64,000 nt of DNA from M3007 sp964484205 (GTDB taxonomy: Bacteria > Bacteroidota > Bacteroidia > Chitinophagales > Saprospiraceae). The notes beneath the pieces are model-generated. The model saw only the letters and a program-made list of their open reading frames with translations. It was not told the origin of the DNA and did not search any database. Position numbers and translations under genes: made by a program. Shown piece by piece: positions 17,374 to 26,575 of this stretch (the stretch's first letter is position 1; the number at the start of each line of letters is the position of its first letter). Where the stretch lies: the NCBI GenBank assembly GCA_964484205.1, contig CAZAEZ010000001.1, forward strand, positions 1 to 64,000, written 5' to 3'.

Positions 17374-18702
17374 TTAGTTATTGAAGTACGATTTCTCGTT
17401 CTTGCCACCCTCCTTTACTATTTCCATACGCTTTTTAAATTCGGTGGCTTTCTCCAGGTCATCTTCGCGGGCATATATCTCCGAAAGTGCGATCAAGGTG
17501 TTCAGATCGTTGGGGTTAAGGCTTTCCGCTTTCTGAAAATGGGGTAAAGCCTGGTTGAACAATCCAATGATCTCATCGCGCAGTTTTTCATACTTTTTTA
17601 ATGCTGCTGCCGAAAAATCGTCCTGTGGCAGGGCGTTGAGTTCCTGTGTGCGAACGGCTGCTTTGTTGAAGATCAGGGCGCCGAGTGAATATACAGCATC
17701 GACATTGGTTGAATCAATTTTTTGTGCTTGTTCGTAGTTGCTTTTGGCTTTGTCGAAGTATTCGGTAGCCTTTGCTTCATTATTTGCCTTCATCTCGCGT
17801 TGGTGCAGGTTGTCGTAAACGCTGCCAAGTGTGATCCACAGGCTGACATTGGTGGGTTCCTGCTTGATAGCCTGTTCCAGACGGCTGATCAATTCTTCCA
17901 GTTTGCCTTTTTGCAGGTAGACGTTTATTTCAGCAAACAGCAAGCCCGGGTCGTTCGGGAATTTCGTGCGTCCTTCAGACAGGATTTTATCGGCTGCCGT
18001 AGTATCTCCTTTTTCCAGGTAAACATTGTACAGGCCTTCGTAGATGGCAGGCTTGTCGGTATTGGCATCGTAGATCTGTTTGTAGTATGTCTCAGCCTGA
18101 TCCGTTTTATTGGCGAGCTGAGCGGCTAACGCAGTGATGTACAGTTGATTGCTGTACTGTTCCGGATCATCCAGCAGGCTGGAAGCATTATTTTCACTGA
18201 GAATTTTATGGCTATTCAGAGCAGCTTCGAAGGACAGGAAAGCCTTTTCAAAAGCCCCTGCTTCGTATTTTGTTACACCAATATTTATAAGGTGGCCTTG
18301 TACTTCGCCGATGCCTTTGACGGCATCGGTTTTTTGATAGCCCTTGGTAGCCAATTCGTAACCTTTGGCAAAGGCATTGTATGCTTCCAGGGCGTCGTTG
18401 TCACCAGTCAGTTTTGCATTTGCGTCCAATAGCCGGCGGGCCATGTCGCGCTGTAAAATTGTGTTGTAAATTTCCCCTTTCGTAATCCATGAAGCAGGGT
18501 TTGTCTGTACTTCGGCATCTTGCAGCGCCTGATCCATTTTTGACTTGGCTTCTTCCAGTTTACTCCCATTATTGGAAGGATCAATGTTATAGCTGGTAAG
18601 CGCCCGGCCGGCTTGTTTAGCCAGTTTGCCGGCGTCTTCCTGCGCCTGTGCAAAGGCCACGGTCAGCAGAAAGCAGCAAAGCGAGAGAAACGATTTTTTC
18701 AT
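17374..18702 (-). CDS. Secreted tetratricopeptide-repeat protein
   Basis: A 442-residue periplasmic protein with signal peptide (MKKSFLSLCCFLLTVAFAQAQ) and tetratricopeptide repeats covering most of the rest, for example AFEKAFLSFEAALNSHKIL, AETYYKQIYDANTDKPAIYEGLYNVYLEKGDTTA read in parts, and a last full repeat ALPHFQKAESLNPNDLNTLIALSEIYARE. TPRs mediate protein-protein contact; the partner is unknown. ATG 18702 is chosen because the extra three residues upstream would need a TTG. Similar secreted TPR proteins occur widely in Bacteroidota and are of undefined role. Lies 119 bases after gyrA in the same direction but with no clear coupling. Confidence 0.8.
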   Translation of the reverse strand: MKKSFLSLCCFLLTVAFAQAQEDAGKLAKQAGRALTSYNIDPSNNGSKLEEAKSKMDQALQDAEVQTNPASWITKGEIYNTILQRDMARRLLDANAKLTGDNDALEAYNAFAKGYELATKGYQKTDAVKGIGEVQGHLINIGVTKYEAGAFEKAFLSFEAALNSHKILSENNASSLLDDPEQYSNQLYITALAAQLANKTDQAETYYKQIYDANTDKPAIYEGLYNVYLEKGDTTAADKILSEGRTKFPNDPGLLFAEINVYLQKGKLEELISRLEQAIKQEPTNVSLWITLGSVYDNLHQREMKANNEAKATEYFDKAKSNYEQAQKIDSTNVDAVYSLGALIFNKAAVRTQELNALPQDDFSAAALKKYEKLRDEIIGLFNQALPHFQKAESLNPNDLNTLIALSEIYAREDDLEKATEFKKRMEIVKEGGKNEKSYFNN

Positions 18703-18821
18703 TATTTTCAATTTTTTTATTTGTTATGGATTGCGCCCTTTAGACGTATAATCTTCGGGTAAATTTCTAACAGAACGTTAATGGCTAATGCCCGGGTAAA
18801 TCCCGACTTCAGTGCGATCGC

Positions 18822-21311
18822 TTATTCCTCCTGTTCGGTAACCTCTTCAACGGGCCCGTCTTCATCAGCGGCAACCTTAACGACGGTAACATCCGCGATT
18901 TGATCGTTGCCGCTGAGCCGGATGACTTTCACCCCTTGGGTTGCCCGACCCATCACCCGCATCTCACTCGCCGGTGTTCGGATGGTAACGCCATTGCTGG
19001 TGGTGATCATCAGATCGTCTTCGTCGGTAACCAATTTGATGGCAACTAATTTCCCTGTTTTAGCGGTCACTTGCATGGTTTTTACCCCTTTGCCTCCGCG
19101 TCCTTGCGTGGGATAATCATCCAGGGATGTGCGTTTGCCAAGGCCGTTTTCAGAAACAACCAAAATGGTGGCCGCTTCATCAGCCGGGTCTACACAAACC
19201 ATCCCGACCACAGCATCGCCGGAACCTTCGGCGACCCGGATGCCACGCACACCTGCTGTATTCCGGCCCATGGCGCGCGCGTCTTTTTCATTAAAACGAA
19301 TGGCACGACCGGAGCGTACGGCTAGCAATATTTCATTGTTGCCGTTGGTCAGTTTCGCCTCGATCAGGGCATCGCCCTCCTTGATTTCTATAGCGTTTAT
19401 GCCGCCCTGACGGGGCCGGGAGTATGCTTCCAGAACCGTTTTTTTAATCTGCCCCAGTTTGGTGCAGAAAACGATGTGGTGGTTATTTATAAACTCCTCA
19501 TCGTCAAGTTTTTTCACTATAATAAAGGCGCGGACTTTATCATCCTTGGGAATATTCAGGAGGTTCTGGATGACACGCCCAGCCGTAGCTTTTCCGCCTT
19601 CCGGAATTTCGTACACTTTTAACCAGAAACACCGGCCGCTTTCCGTGAAGAGCAGGATAGTTTGGTGGTTGGTTGCCGCAAACATGTGTTCCACAAAATC
19701 CTCGTTGCGGGTACGTACGCCCTGCGCGCCGCGGCCACCCCGGCCCTGGGCGCGGTATTCGGTGATCGGCGTGCGTTTGATATACCCGGCGTGGCTGATG
19801 GTGATCACGACTTCCTCATCCTCAATCAAATCCTCGATACTGATATCGGCTTCGTTCAGTTCGATGGCGGTGCGGCGATCGTCGCCGTAGCGATCCATTA
19901 CTTCGGTGGTTTCCGCTTTGATAATGCCGCGTTGAAGGCCTTCGTCGGCCAGGATCGCCTTTAACTCGGCAATTTTGCGCTGCAACTCTTCATATTCGGC
20001 CCGTACTTTATCGCGTTCCAGGCCGGTGAGCTGTTGCAGGCGCATGGCCAGAATGGCCCGGGCCTGGAGTTCTGACAAGCCAAACCGTTCCATCAGCCCT
20101 TCCCGCGCTTCGTCGGCATCCTTGGATGCCCGAATCAAAGCAATCACTTCATCGAGGTGATCAAGTGCGATGAGCAACCCTTCGAGAATATGCGCGCGCT
20201 CTTCGGCCTTTCGAAGTTCGTAGCGGGTACGCCGAACGATCACTTCCAACCGAAACTTGATGAACTCGTCAATCTGATCCTTCAGGTTCAGGGTGTGTGG
20301 CCGGCCGTTAACCAGGGCAATATTGTTGATGCCATAACTGGTTTGCAACGGTGTGAGTTTAAACAGCTGGCTGAGAATAACATTGGCTGCCGCATCGCGC
20401 CGAATCTCGATGACGATCCGGACGCCTTCGCGGTTCGTTTCATCGCGCACATCCGAAATACCCACGACTCTTTTCTCATTCACCAACTCGGCAATTTTTG
20501 AAATCAGCATTGCCTTGTTGACCTGGTAGGGAATTTCGGTGACGATAATTGATTCCCGGCCTTTGTCGTCTACTTCAATATCAGCCTTTGCCCGCACAAC
20601 AACCCGTCCGCGCCCGGTACGAAAGCCTTCCTGTACGCCTGAAAGCCCGTGAATGATTCCCCCGGTCGGGAAATCCGGCGCCTGAACGTACTGCATGAGC
20701 TCCTCCACATCAATTTCCGGCTTGTCAACGGCGGCAAGAATTGCCGCGCAAACCTCCCGGAGATTGTGGGGCAGCATATTGGTCGCCATACCTACCGCAA
20801 TACCGCTGGCGCCGTTTACCAATAGATTCGGGAACTTGGTCGGGAGCACGGTCGGCTCTTCGAGCGAGTCATCGAAATTCAGTTGAAAATCAATGGTTTC
20901 TTTGTCAATATCCCCAAGCATTTCGTCGGCTACCCGGCGCAACCGAGCCTCGGTATAGCGCATGGCAGCGGGGCTGTCGCCGTCCATTGATCCAAAGTTG
21001 CCCTGGCCGTCAACCAGGGGGTAGCGCAAGCTCCAATCCTGGGCCATCCGGACCATGGTGTCGTACACCGAGCTGTCGCCGTGTGGGTGGTATTTTCCGA
21101 GCACCTCCCCGACGATACGGGCCGATTTTTTATAGGGTTTACTGTAAGTGACGCCCAAATCCAGCATGCCGTATAATACGCGGCGGTGTACGGGTTTCAG
21201 GCCATCGCGCACATCAGGCAGTGCCCGACTGACGATTACCGACATCGAATAATCGATGTACGCGGTTTTTAGTTCTTCCTCAATATTGATGGAAACAATC
21301 CTCGAGTCCAT
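18822..21311 (-). CDS. gyrA: DNA gyrase subunit A
   Basis: The breakage-reunion subunit of DNA gyrase, 829 residues. Catalytic Tyr119 lies in AAMRYTEARL; the quinolone-resistance region HPHGDSSVYDTMVRMAQ has Ser80 and Asp84 at the positions equal to E. coli Ser83 and Asp87, so no classical resistance change is present. The C-terminal wrapping domain is complete with beta-pinwheel blades and a GyrA box of the form QGRGGKG (family QRRGGKG), which separates it from ParC. The C-terminus is acidic (EDGPVEEVTEQEE). It has a leader of about 100 bases with an inverted repeat. Confidence 0.97.
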   Translation of the reverse strand: MDSRIVSINIEEELKTAYIDYSMSVIVSRALPDVRDGLKPVHRRVLYGMLDLGVTYSKPYKKSARIVGEVLGKYHPHGDSSVYDTMVRMAQDWSLRYPLVDGQGNFGSMDGDSPAAMRYTEARLRRVADEMLGDIDKETIDFQLNFDDSLEEPTVLPTKFPNLLVNGASGIAVGMATNMLPHNLREVCAAILAAVDKPEIDVEELMQYVQAPDFPTGGIIHGLSGVQEGFRTGRGRVVVRAKADIEVDDKGRESIIVTEIPYQVNKAMLISKIAELVNEKRVVGISDVRDETNREGVRIVIEIRRDAAANVILSQLFKLTPLQTSYGINNIALVNGRPHTLNLKDQIDEFIKFRLEVIVRRTRYELRKAEERAHILEGLLIALDHLDEVIALIRASKDADEAREGLMERFGLSELQARAILAMRLQQLTGLERDKVRAEYEELQRKIAELKAILADEGLQRGIIKAETTEVMDRYGDDRRTAIELNEADISIEDLIEDEEVVITISHAGYIKRTPITEYRAQGRGGRGAQGVRTRNEDFVEHMFAATNHQTILLFTESGRCFWLKVYEIPEGGKATAGRVIQNLLNIPKDDKVRAFIIVKKLDDEEFINNHHIVFCTKLGQIKKTVLEAYSRPRQGGINAIEIKEGDALIEAKLTNGNNEILLAVRSGRAIRFNEKDARAMGRNTAGVRGIRVAEGSGDAVVGMVCVDPADEAATILVVSENGLGKRTSLDDYPTQGRGGKGVKTMQVTAKTGKLVAIKLVTDEDDLMITTSNGVTIRTPASEMRVMGRATQGVKVIRLSGNDQIADVTVVKVAADEDGPVEEVTEQEE

Positions 21312-21337
21312 TCGTAGATTTTACAAGTTTAACTAAG

Positions 21338-21404
21338 CGGTTTGCCTGGACGGTTGCATAGGAAAAAGGCAGGATTTTTAATGAAAAAACACGTAGGCAA
21401 ACCG
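21338..21404 (-). promoter_or_regulatory. Inverted repeat in the gyrA leader
   Basis: Perfect 10-bp arms at 21338-21347 and 21395-21404 (CGGTTTGCCT and its complement), separated by 47 bases, directly upstream of the gyrA start. Upstream of it, on the minus strand, TATCTTCG (about 21406-21413) is a near match to TAnnTTTG. If that is the promoter, the repeat would form the base of a stem near the 5' end of the leader; it could also be an operator. Confidence 0.35.
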
Positions 21405-21567
21405 GTGCGCGAAGATACTAAAATTAACGGTTTTTAACCCCAAAGGAATACCCCCGAAAAAACTTTAATAGGCTTGTAACAAGGTATTAACCGGGCTTAA
21501 CCAAGATCAGGGCATCAACGGATGTTTAAGGGCCGAATAGTCAAAACAAACTCAAACTATCGTACAC

Positions 21568-22305
21568 ATGAAAAAGTCCATCATCATTGCTCTGCTCAGT
21601 TTCAGCCTGCTTCAGTATACCAATGCGCAGGTGGCCATTGGTCTTAAAACGGGTGTCAATTTCGCCTCGGTACATACAACAGACCTGATTGATCAGGCTG
21701 CGCCCGACTTTAATTATACACCGGGTTGGAATGTCGGCCTGGTCACTGAAATTAATTTCGGAGACTATTTTGCCTTTCAACCGGAGGTGAACTGGGTACA
21801 AAAAGGATTTACCTGGAACGAATCCGTTGGCATTCCGCTCGGGAATATTGAAATTCCGCTGGGTGCAAATGCTACCTTCCGGACCAACTACCTTGAAGTC
21901 CCTCTGTTGGCCAAGCTAAAACTCGGTAACGAACGAATCCAGGGTTATGTGGCTGCAGGGCCGTCTTTCGGTTATGCCATGAATGCCAAGATCATCACCC
22001 GCCCGCGTTTGTTTTTTGAATTTGATCCGATTAAAACAAATGTTAACTTGGAAAACCTGAATTACGAACGGTTCGACATTTCGGCTACCGGCGGCCTGGG
22101 TGTTCAGGTCAACTTTAACGGCGCCAGCATTTTTGCCGATGCGCGATACACCCACGGTTTTACGGAGTTGTACAACTTTCCGGTAGTGAATGAGAAAATT
22201 AAAAATCAGGGTATTGCCCTGAGTGCCGGGGTGTTGTTCGACCTGCAACCCGCTGCGCCAAAGGCTAAACGACCCGGGACCAGCCGTCCGACCATGCGTC
22301 GTTAA
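21568..22305 (+). CDS. Outer membrane beta-barrel protein (PorT-like family)
   Basis: A 245-residue protein with signal peptide (MKKSIIIALLSFSLLQYTNAQ) and alternating beta strands of the small outer-membrane barrel group (outer membrane protein beta-barrel domain): AIGLKTGVNFASVH, FAFQPEVNWVQKGFTW, YLEVPLLAKLKLGN, RIQGYVAAGPSFGYAMN. The pattern YLEVPLLAK plus PEVNW is characteristic of this family. The tail after the last strand is basic (KAKRPGTSRPTMRR). Role unknown. A 262-base gap separates it from gyrA, divergently. Confidence 0.85.
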   Translation: MKKSIIIALLSFSLLQYTNAQVAIGLKTGVNFASVHTTDLIDQAAPDFNYTPGWNVGLVTEINFGDYFAFQPEVNWVQKGFTWNESVGIPLGNIEIPLGANATFRTNYLEVPLLAKLKLGNERIQGYVAAGPSFGYAMNAKIITRPRLFFEFDPIKTNVNLENLNYERFDISATGGLGVQVNFNGASIFADARYTHGFTELYNFPVVNEKIKNQGIALSAGVLFDLQPAAPKAKRPGTSRPTMRR

Positions 22306-22394
22306 ACTGGTTTTTTTTGCAAACAAAATATTCCAGTCCGAAGTTGCTATCTTGTCCGGGGAGGTGGGTTGTACGACCCGCCTCCTTTTGTTTA

Positions 22395-24098
22395 ATGTTG
22401 AAGTTGTACAAACACACCATGGTTTTCAGAATTTCCCAAGTGCTCTTGTTGATCTGCCTTAGCGGAACGGTTTTCGCCCAAAAATCAACCCCATCCAAGT
22501 GGTGGGTAAAATTTTCAGACAAAGCCGACTCTCCATTTTGCACCTGCCGGCCGGCCGAATTTTTGTCTGCCCGGGCGATGGAACGCCGTGCCCGGGCGGG
22601 TATTGCGGTGGTGGAAAATGATCTTCCGGTTAACCCTGCCTATGTCAAAGCGCTGATCGTGAGTGGCGTGCGGATCCACAGCACTTCAAAATGGCTCAAT
22701 TCAGCGACTATTATTGCCGATTCTCTTCGTGCCGTGACCTTAAAGAATTTGTCATTTGTGGATCAGGTGCAGTACCTGGGACCGGATATCAAGGTCAAGA
22801 ACCCGCCGAACAAACTCCCCGGAAATCGCCCCGGCATTTCGGCCATTCCTGAACTGCCGGAGGGTCAAAGTATTTACGGCTACGCTTCGCTGCAGAATAG
22901 TTTACTCGGGGTGCCCTTTGTGCACGCAACGGGCGACCGGGGTGCAGGAATTTGGGTGGCAGTTTTGGACGGCGGCTTTACGAATGCCGATGTTTTACCG
23001 TTTTTCGACAGTGTTGCCCTGCAGGGGCGGCTTTACCAGGGCTGGGATTTTGTGGAACGGGATGGCGCCGTTTACGAAAGTGCAACACACGGCACCTCGG
23101 TGCTGTCCGTCATGGCATCCGACCTGCCCGGCTACTTTGTGGGCACCGCTCCGGAGGCCACATATTTTTTGGTAAAAACGGAAGATACGGGCGGCGAGTT
23201 TCCGGTGGAAGAGACCAATTGGATTGCAGGGGCGGAATGGGCCGACAGTATCGGCGTCGATATAATTAATGCCTCGCTGGGCTACACAGTTTTCAATGAT
23301 ACCACTTTGAGCCATACCTTTTCTGATCTTGATGGTCACAACAGCTTGGGCTCGCGGGGAGCCGCCATCGCCGCTTCCAAGGGCATGCTGGTACTGAACA
23401 GTGCCGGAAATTCCGGAGAAGACAGTTGGAAATACCTGGGCGTGCCTGCCGATGCCCCGGGAGTAATTGCCGTGGGTGCGGTGCAACACGATGGTACCCG
23501 GGCGGGCTTCAGCTCGATCGGCCCATCCGCCGACGGCCGGATTAAACCCGATTTGATGGCGCCGGGAGAAATGGTGGTAGTTGCCGGTAACACCGGCACA
23601 GAGTTGGGCCTGTCCAACGGAACTTCCCTTGCCGCGCCTATGCTTGCCGGCGCCCTGGCAAGTTTATGGAGCGGGTATCCGGAAAAAACTGCCGACGAAA
23701 TATTCGCTGCTGTGGTCCGGTATTCCGATCAAACGGACAATCCGGATAACCTGCGGGGATTCGGGCTGCCCGATTTAGCCGTTTCCTGGCTGGCGTTAGG
23801 TGGCTATTTGGCTGCAAATTCGCCCAATGACGCTCGTGGAGGATTTTTTGCTTTCGACCGGGAAGGAGGAATATTTCGGTTCGTGCTATTGCCGGGCGTG
23901 GTGGCCGAACAACCGCAGTCGGTTGAACTGCGCGATTTGTTGGGCAATCAGATTCGGCGTGGTGCGGTGCATTGGAAATCCGGCCTGTTGTCTACTTTGG
24001 TTTTTACCGGTATGCAGGATTTACCGCCCGGTTTTTACCAGGTGGTTTTGCACACGGATTTGGGGAAACGGCACTTGGCTGGTTTGGTTTGGCCGTAA
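22395..24098 (+). CDS. Secreted subtilisin-like serine protease (S8)
   Basis: A secreted serine protease of 567 residues from ATG 22395 (ATG 22419 is an equally possible start eight codons later; both leave the signal peptide ending at VFAQ). The S8 triad is complete: Asp192 in VAVLDGGF, His232 in ATHGTSVLS and Ser411 in SNGTSLAAPM. An N-terminal segment (KWWVKFSDKADSPF to about residue 130) is the propeptide-like region seen in Bacteroidota S8 enzymes. The C-terminus (LRDLLGNQIRRG ... LPPGFYQVVLHTD) resembles a T9SS sorting domain but lacks the usual final KK/KF pattern, so secretion route is uncertain. Downstream end lies within a palindromic terminator. Confidence 0.9.
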   Translation: MLKLYKHTMVFRISQVLLLICLSGTVFAQKSTPSKWWVKFSDKADSPFCTCRPAEFLSARAMERRARAGIAVVENDLPVNPAYVKALIVSGVRIHSTSKWLNSATIIADSLRAVTLKNLSFVDQVQYLGPDIKVKNPPNKLPGNRPGISAIPELPEGQSIYGYASLQNSLLGVPFVHATGDRGAGIWVAVLDGGFTNADVLPFFDSVALQGRLYQGWDFVERDGAVYESATHGTSVLSVMASDLPGYFVGTAPEATYFLVKTEDTGGEFPVEETNWIAGAEWADSIGVDIINASLGYTVFNDTTLSHTFSDLDGHNSLGSRGAAIAASKGMLVLNSAGNSGEDSWKYLGVPADAPGVIAVGAVQHDGTRAGFSSIGPSADGRIKPDLMAPGEMVVVAGNTGTELGLSNGTSLAAPMLAGALASLWSGYPEKTADEIFAAVVRYSDQTDNPDNLRGFGLPDLAVSWLALGGYLAANSPNDARGGFFAFDREGGIFRFVLLPGVVAEQPQSVELRDLLGNQIRRGAVHWKSGLLSTLVFTGMQDLPPGFYQVVLHTDLGKRHLAGLVWP

Positions 24099-24154
24099 CG
24101 CCGGCTGTTAGCCGGCGAGATTTCTTGTTTACGCCGACTAACAGTCGGCGTTAC
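24095..24154. terminator. Paired palindromes closing the S8 protease and pgk
   Basis: Two 23-base arms (24095-24117 and 24132-24154) are complementary at 21 of 23 positions, and each arm is itself a hairpin (CGCCGGCTGTTAGCCGGCG and CGCCGACTAACAGTCGGCG). The element overlaps both stop codons of this convergent pair. The right-hand hairpin has the GACTNNNAGTC core also seen at 4130-4160 and 15743-15776. It likely works as a bidirectional terminator and may be a REP-like repeat. Confidence 0.7.
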
Positions 24155-25347
24155 ATTGCCTTGATCCCTGGCAATTCCCGCCCTTCCAGATATTCCAGCA
24201 TGGCGCCACCACCGGTAGACACAAAACTCACTTTTTTAGCCAGTTTCAATTGCGTAACAGCTGCCACGGAGTCGCCGCCGCCAACCATTGAAAAGGCGCC
24301 TTTCGTTGTTGCACGGGCGACAGACCGGGCTACATATTTTGTGCCTTCAGCGAAAGCAGGTATTTCAAAAACGCCCATCGGACCGTTCCAAATAATTGTT
24401 GCGCTTTGCCGGATCGTGCGACCGTATGTTTTCGCTGCGGAGGGGCCAATGTCAAGTCCCATCCAGCCTTCGGGAATCCGGTTGCTGGGAAAAACCTGAA
24501 CAGCGGCGTCGGCGGCAAACTTGTCGCCGCATACCGAGTCGCGCGGCAACAACACTTTCACTCCTGTCGCTTTGGCATTTTTCAAAAATTCTTTGGCGGC
24601 TTTCACTTTATCTGCCTCTACGAGAGAATTGCCGACGGCGCCTTTTTTAGCCAGCATAAACGTGTAGGCCATAGCGCCGCCAATGATGATATTGTCGGCA
24701 AAATGAAGAAAGCGTTCCAGCAAGACAATCTTATCACTCACCTTGGCGCCGCCGACGATGCAGGTCACCGGCTTTTCCGGATTTTTCATCACGCGGTTGG
24801 CATTTTCGATTTCGCGCTCCATCAACAGCCCGAAGCATTTGTGCGTACTGTCGAAATAATTCGCCACAATCGTAGTGCTGGCATGGGCACGGTGCGCAGT
24901 TCCAAAAGCATCATTCACATAAACATCTCCCAAGGCAGCTAATTTTTGGGCAAACGCGGCATCACCTTTTTCTTCTTCCGGGTAAAACCGGGTGTTTTCC
25001 AAGAGCAGGACTTCCCCGGGTTTGAGGGCGGCTGCTTTTTTTGAAGCGGACTTTCCGGCACAATCGTCGGCAAAATGCACGCGGGTTTTCAATTTGCGCC
25101 GAAGGTGCGACACCAGGTGTTTCAAGGTGAATTTCTCTCGATTGATGGTCCCGTCTTCCTTCAGTTTTTGCAGGGGGCGGCCCATGTGCGACATCAAAAT
25201 GGCGGAGCCGCCTTCGTCCAGAATTTGGCGGATAGTCGGCAGCGCTTCCCGGATGCGGGTATCGTCCGTGATTTTATAACTGGCATCCAGGGGAACGTTG
25301 AAGTCTACCCGAACGAGTGCTTTTTTATTTTTAAAGTTGATTTTCAT
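24151..25347 (-). CDS. pgk: Phosphoglycerate kinase
   Basis: Glycolytic enzyme making ATP and 3-phosphoglycerate from 1,3-bisphosphoglycerate, 398 residues. ATG 25347 (MKINFKNKKALVRVDFNVPLD) is chosen over the upstream TTG. Family motifs: VRVDFNVPLD, SHMGRP, ENTRFYPEEEKGD, VNDAFGTAHRAHAST, GGAKVSDKI, and the C-terminal nucleotide-binding glycines in MVGGGDSVAAV and STGGGAMLEYLEG. It follows gapA by 106 bases in the same direction; the two form the usual lower-glycolysis pair. Confidence 0.97.
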   Translation of the reverse strand: MKINFKNKKALVRVDFNVPLDASYKITDDTRIREALPTIRQILDEGGSAILMSHMGRPLQKLKEDGTINREKFTLKHLVSHLRRKLKTRVHFADDCAGKSASKKAAALKPGEVLLLENTRFYPEEEKGDAAFAQKLAALGDVYVNDAFGTAHRAHASTTIVANYFDSTHKCFGLLMEREIENANRVMKNPEKPVTCIVGGAKVSDKIVLLERFLHFADNIIIGGAMAYTFMLAKKGAVGNSLVEADKVKAAKEFLKNAKATGVKVLLPRDSVCGDKFAADAAVQVFPSNRIPEGWMGLDIGPSAAKTYGRTIRQSATIIWNGPMGVFEIPAFAEGTKYVARSVARATTKGAFSMVGGGDSVAAVTQLKLAKKVSFVSTGGGAMLEYLEGRELPGIKAM

Positions 25348-25453
25348 ATCCGTAAACAATTCGTTTTTGGCTTAAAAAACTTAGACCTCCGTGTGTAAAT
25401 CAAGGAAGTCCAAGTGCGATATTATCAAAGTATTGCCGGTTTTAGGAACAAAA

Positions 25454-26446
25454 TCAGACCATAGCGGCGAGGTCGGCCAAACGCGCCGAATAGCCGGCCT
25501 CGTTATCGTACCAGCCTACGATGCGGCAGGTATTTCCATTGACCTGCGTTAGGCCGGCGTCAAAAATACACGAGTGCTTGTTGCGTACGATATCACCACT
25601 GACAATCGGATCTTCCGTGTATTGCAGAATGCCTTTAAGGTTGGTTTCGGAGGCGGTACGGAACACCTGATTAATTTCCTCGACAGTTGCTGTTTTTTTA
25701 ATCGTTGCAACAACGTCGGTAATCGAACCGGTTGCCACCGGTACCCGCATGGAGTGGGCCGCAATTTTGCCTTTCAGGTGCGGGACTACCAGGACGACCG
25801 CTTTGGCAGCGCCGGTGCTTGTGGGCACAATGTTTTGGGCGGCAGCGCGCGCGCGGCGCAGATCGCGGTGCGGGCCATCCTGAATATTTTGATCTGCGGT
25901 ATAGGCATGAATTGTATTCATGAAAAACTGCTCCACACCAAAAGCTTTATCCAGGGTCATGATCAACGGCACCAGGCAATTGGTTGTGCATGAAGCGTTC
26001 GAAAGAATCGTGTCCGTCTTTTTGATGTTGTCGTGGTTAGCACCGATCACGTAAGTCGGCACATCATCAGCCTTAGGTGGGGCCGATAAAATAACGCGTT
26101 TGGCGCCGGCTTGCAGGTGCAGTTCGGCTTTATCGCGAGCCAGAAAGATACCGGTGCACTCCAAAACCACATCAACTTTGAGCTCTTTCCAGGGACATTC
26201 AGCCGGGTTGCGGATGGCGGATCCGAGAATTTGTTTGCCATTTACATACAAATATTCGTCGTCGGCGGTAACACCGCCTTCAAACTGGCCATGCATCGTA
26301 TCGTATTTCAACAAATGCGCCAGGGTTTGATTGTCGGTCAGGTCATTGATGGCAACCACCTCCACATTTTTGTTTTTAATCAAATTGCGAAAAGTGAGGC
26401 GGCCAATGCGGCCGAAGCCGTTAATAGCAATACGTTTTTTTGCCAT
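25454..26446 (-). CDS. gapA: Type I glyceraldehyde-3-phosphate dehydrogenase
   Basis: NAD-dependent GAPDH, 330 residues, linking glyceraldehyde-3-phosphate to 1,3-bisphosphoglycerate. The Rossmann start is INGFGRIGRLTFR, the active-site Cys153 lies in SNASCTTNCLVP, and HAYTADQNIQDGPHRDLRRARAAA is present in short form as the S-loop region. Asp35 in AINDL (last residue region of the second strand) favours NAD over NADP. Upstream of pgk. Two TACTTTTG boxes lie in the 129-base leader. Confidence 0.97.
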   Translation of the reverse strand: MAKKRIAINGFGRIGRLTFRNLIKNKNVEVVAINDLTDNQTLAHLLKYDTMHGQFEGGVTADDEYLYVNGKQILGSAIRNPAECPWKELKVDVVLECTGIFLARDKAELHLQAGAKRVILSAPPKADDVPTYVIGANHDNIKKTDTILSNASCTTNCLVPLIMTLDKAFGVEQFFMNTIHAYTADQNIQDGPHRDLRRARAAAQNIVPTSTGAAKAVVLVVPHLKGKIAAHSMRVPVATGSITDVVATIKKTATVEEINQVFRTASETNLKGILQYTEDPIVSGDIVRNKHSCIFDAGLTQVNGNTCRIVGWYDNEAGYSARLADLAAMV

Positions 26447-26512
26447 GTGGATATGTTGTTTGGTAATGAGTGGAAGCGAAGGTTTGGGACATCCGTGTGT
26501 TCAATTATGCCG

Positions 26513-26551
26513 CAAAAGTAGGCTTTTTAACGCAAAAACGATACAAAAGTA
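26513..26551 (-). promoter_or_regulatory. Candidate gapA-pgk promoter boxes
   Basis: Two exact TAnnTTTG matches on the minus strand, TACTTTTG at 26513-26520 and at 26544-26551. The nearer one would give a leader of about 60 bases. The second box is 23 bases upstream of the first and may supply the TTTG of a -33 element or act as a separate promoter. Confidence 0.45.
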
Positions 26552-26575
26552 CTTTAGTGTTATTTTTACAAAAAG

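Noticed and set aside
21381..21437. An 18-residue plus-strand peptide frame (MKKHVGKPVREDTK...) in the gyrA leader
   Set aside because: It overlaps the gyrA inverted repeat, has no promoter or conservation evidence, and its size is expected by chance.
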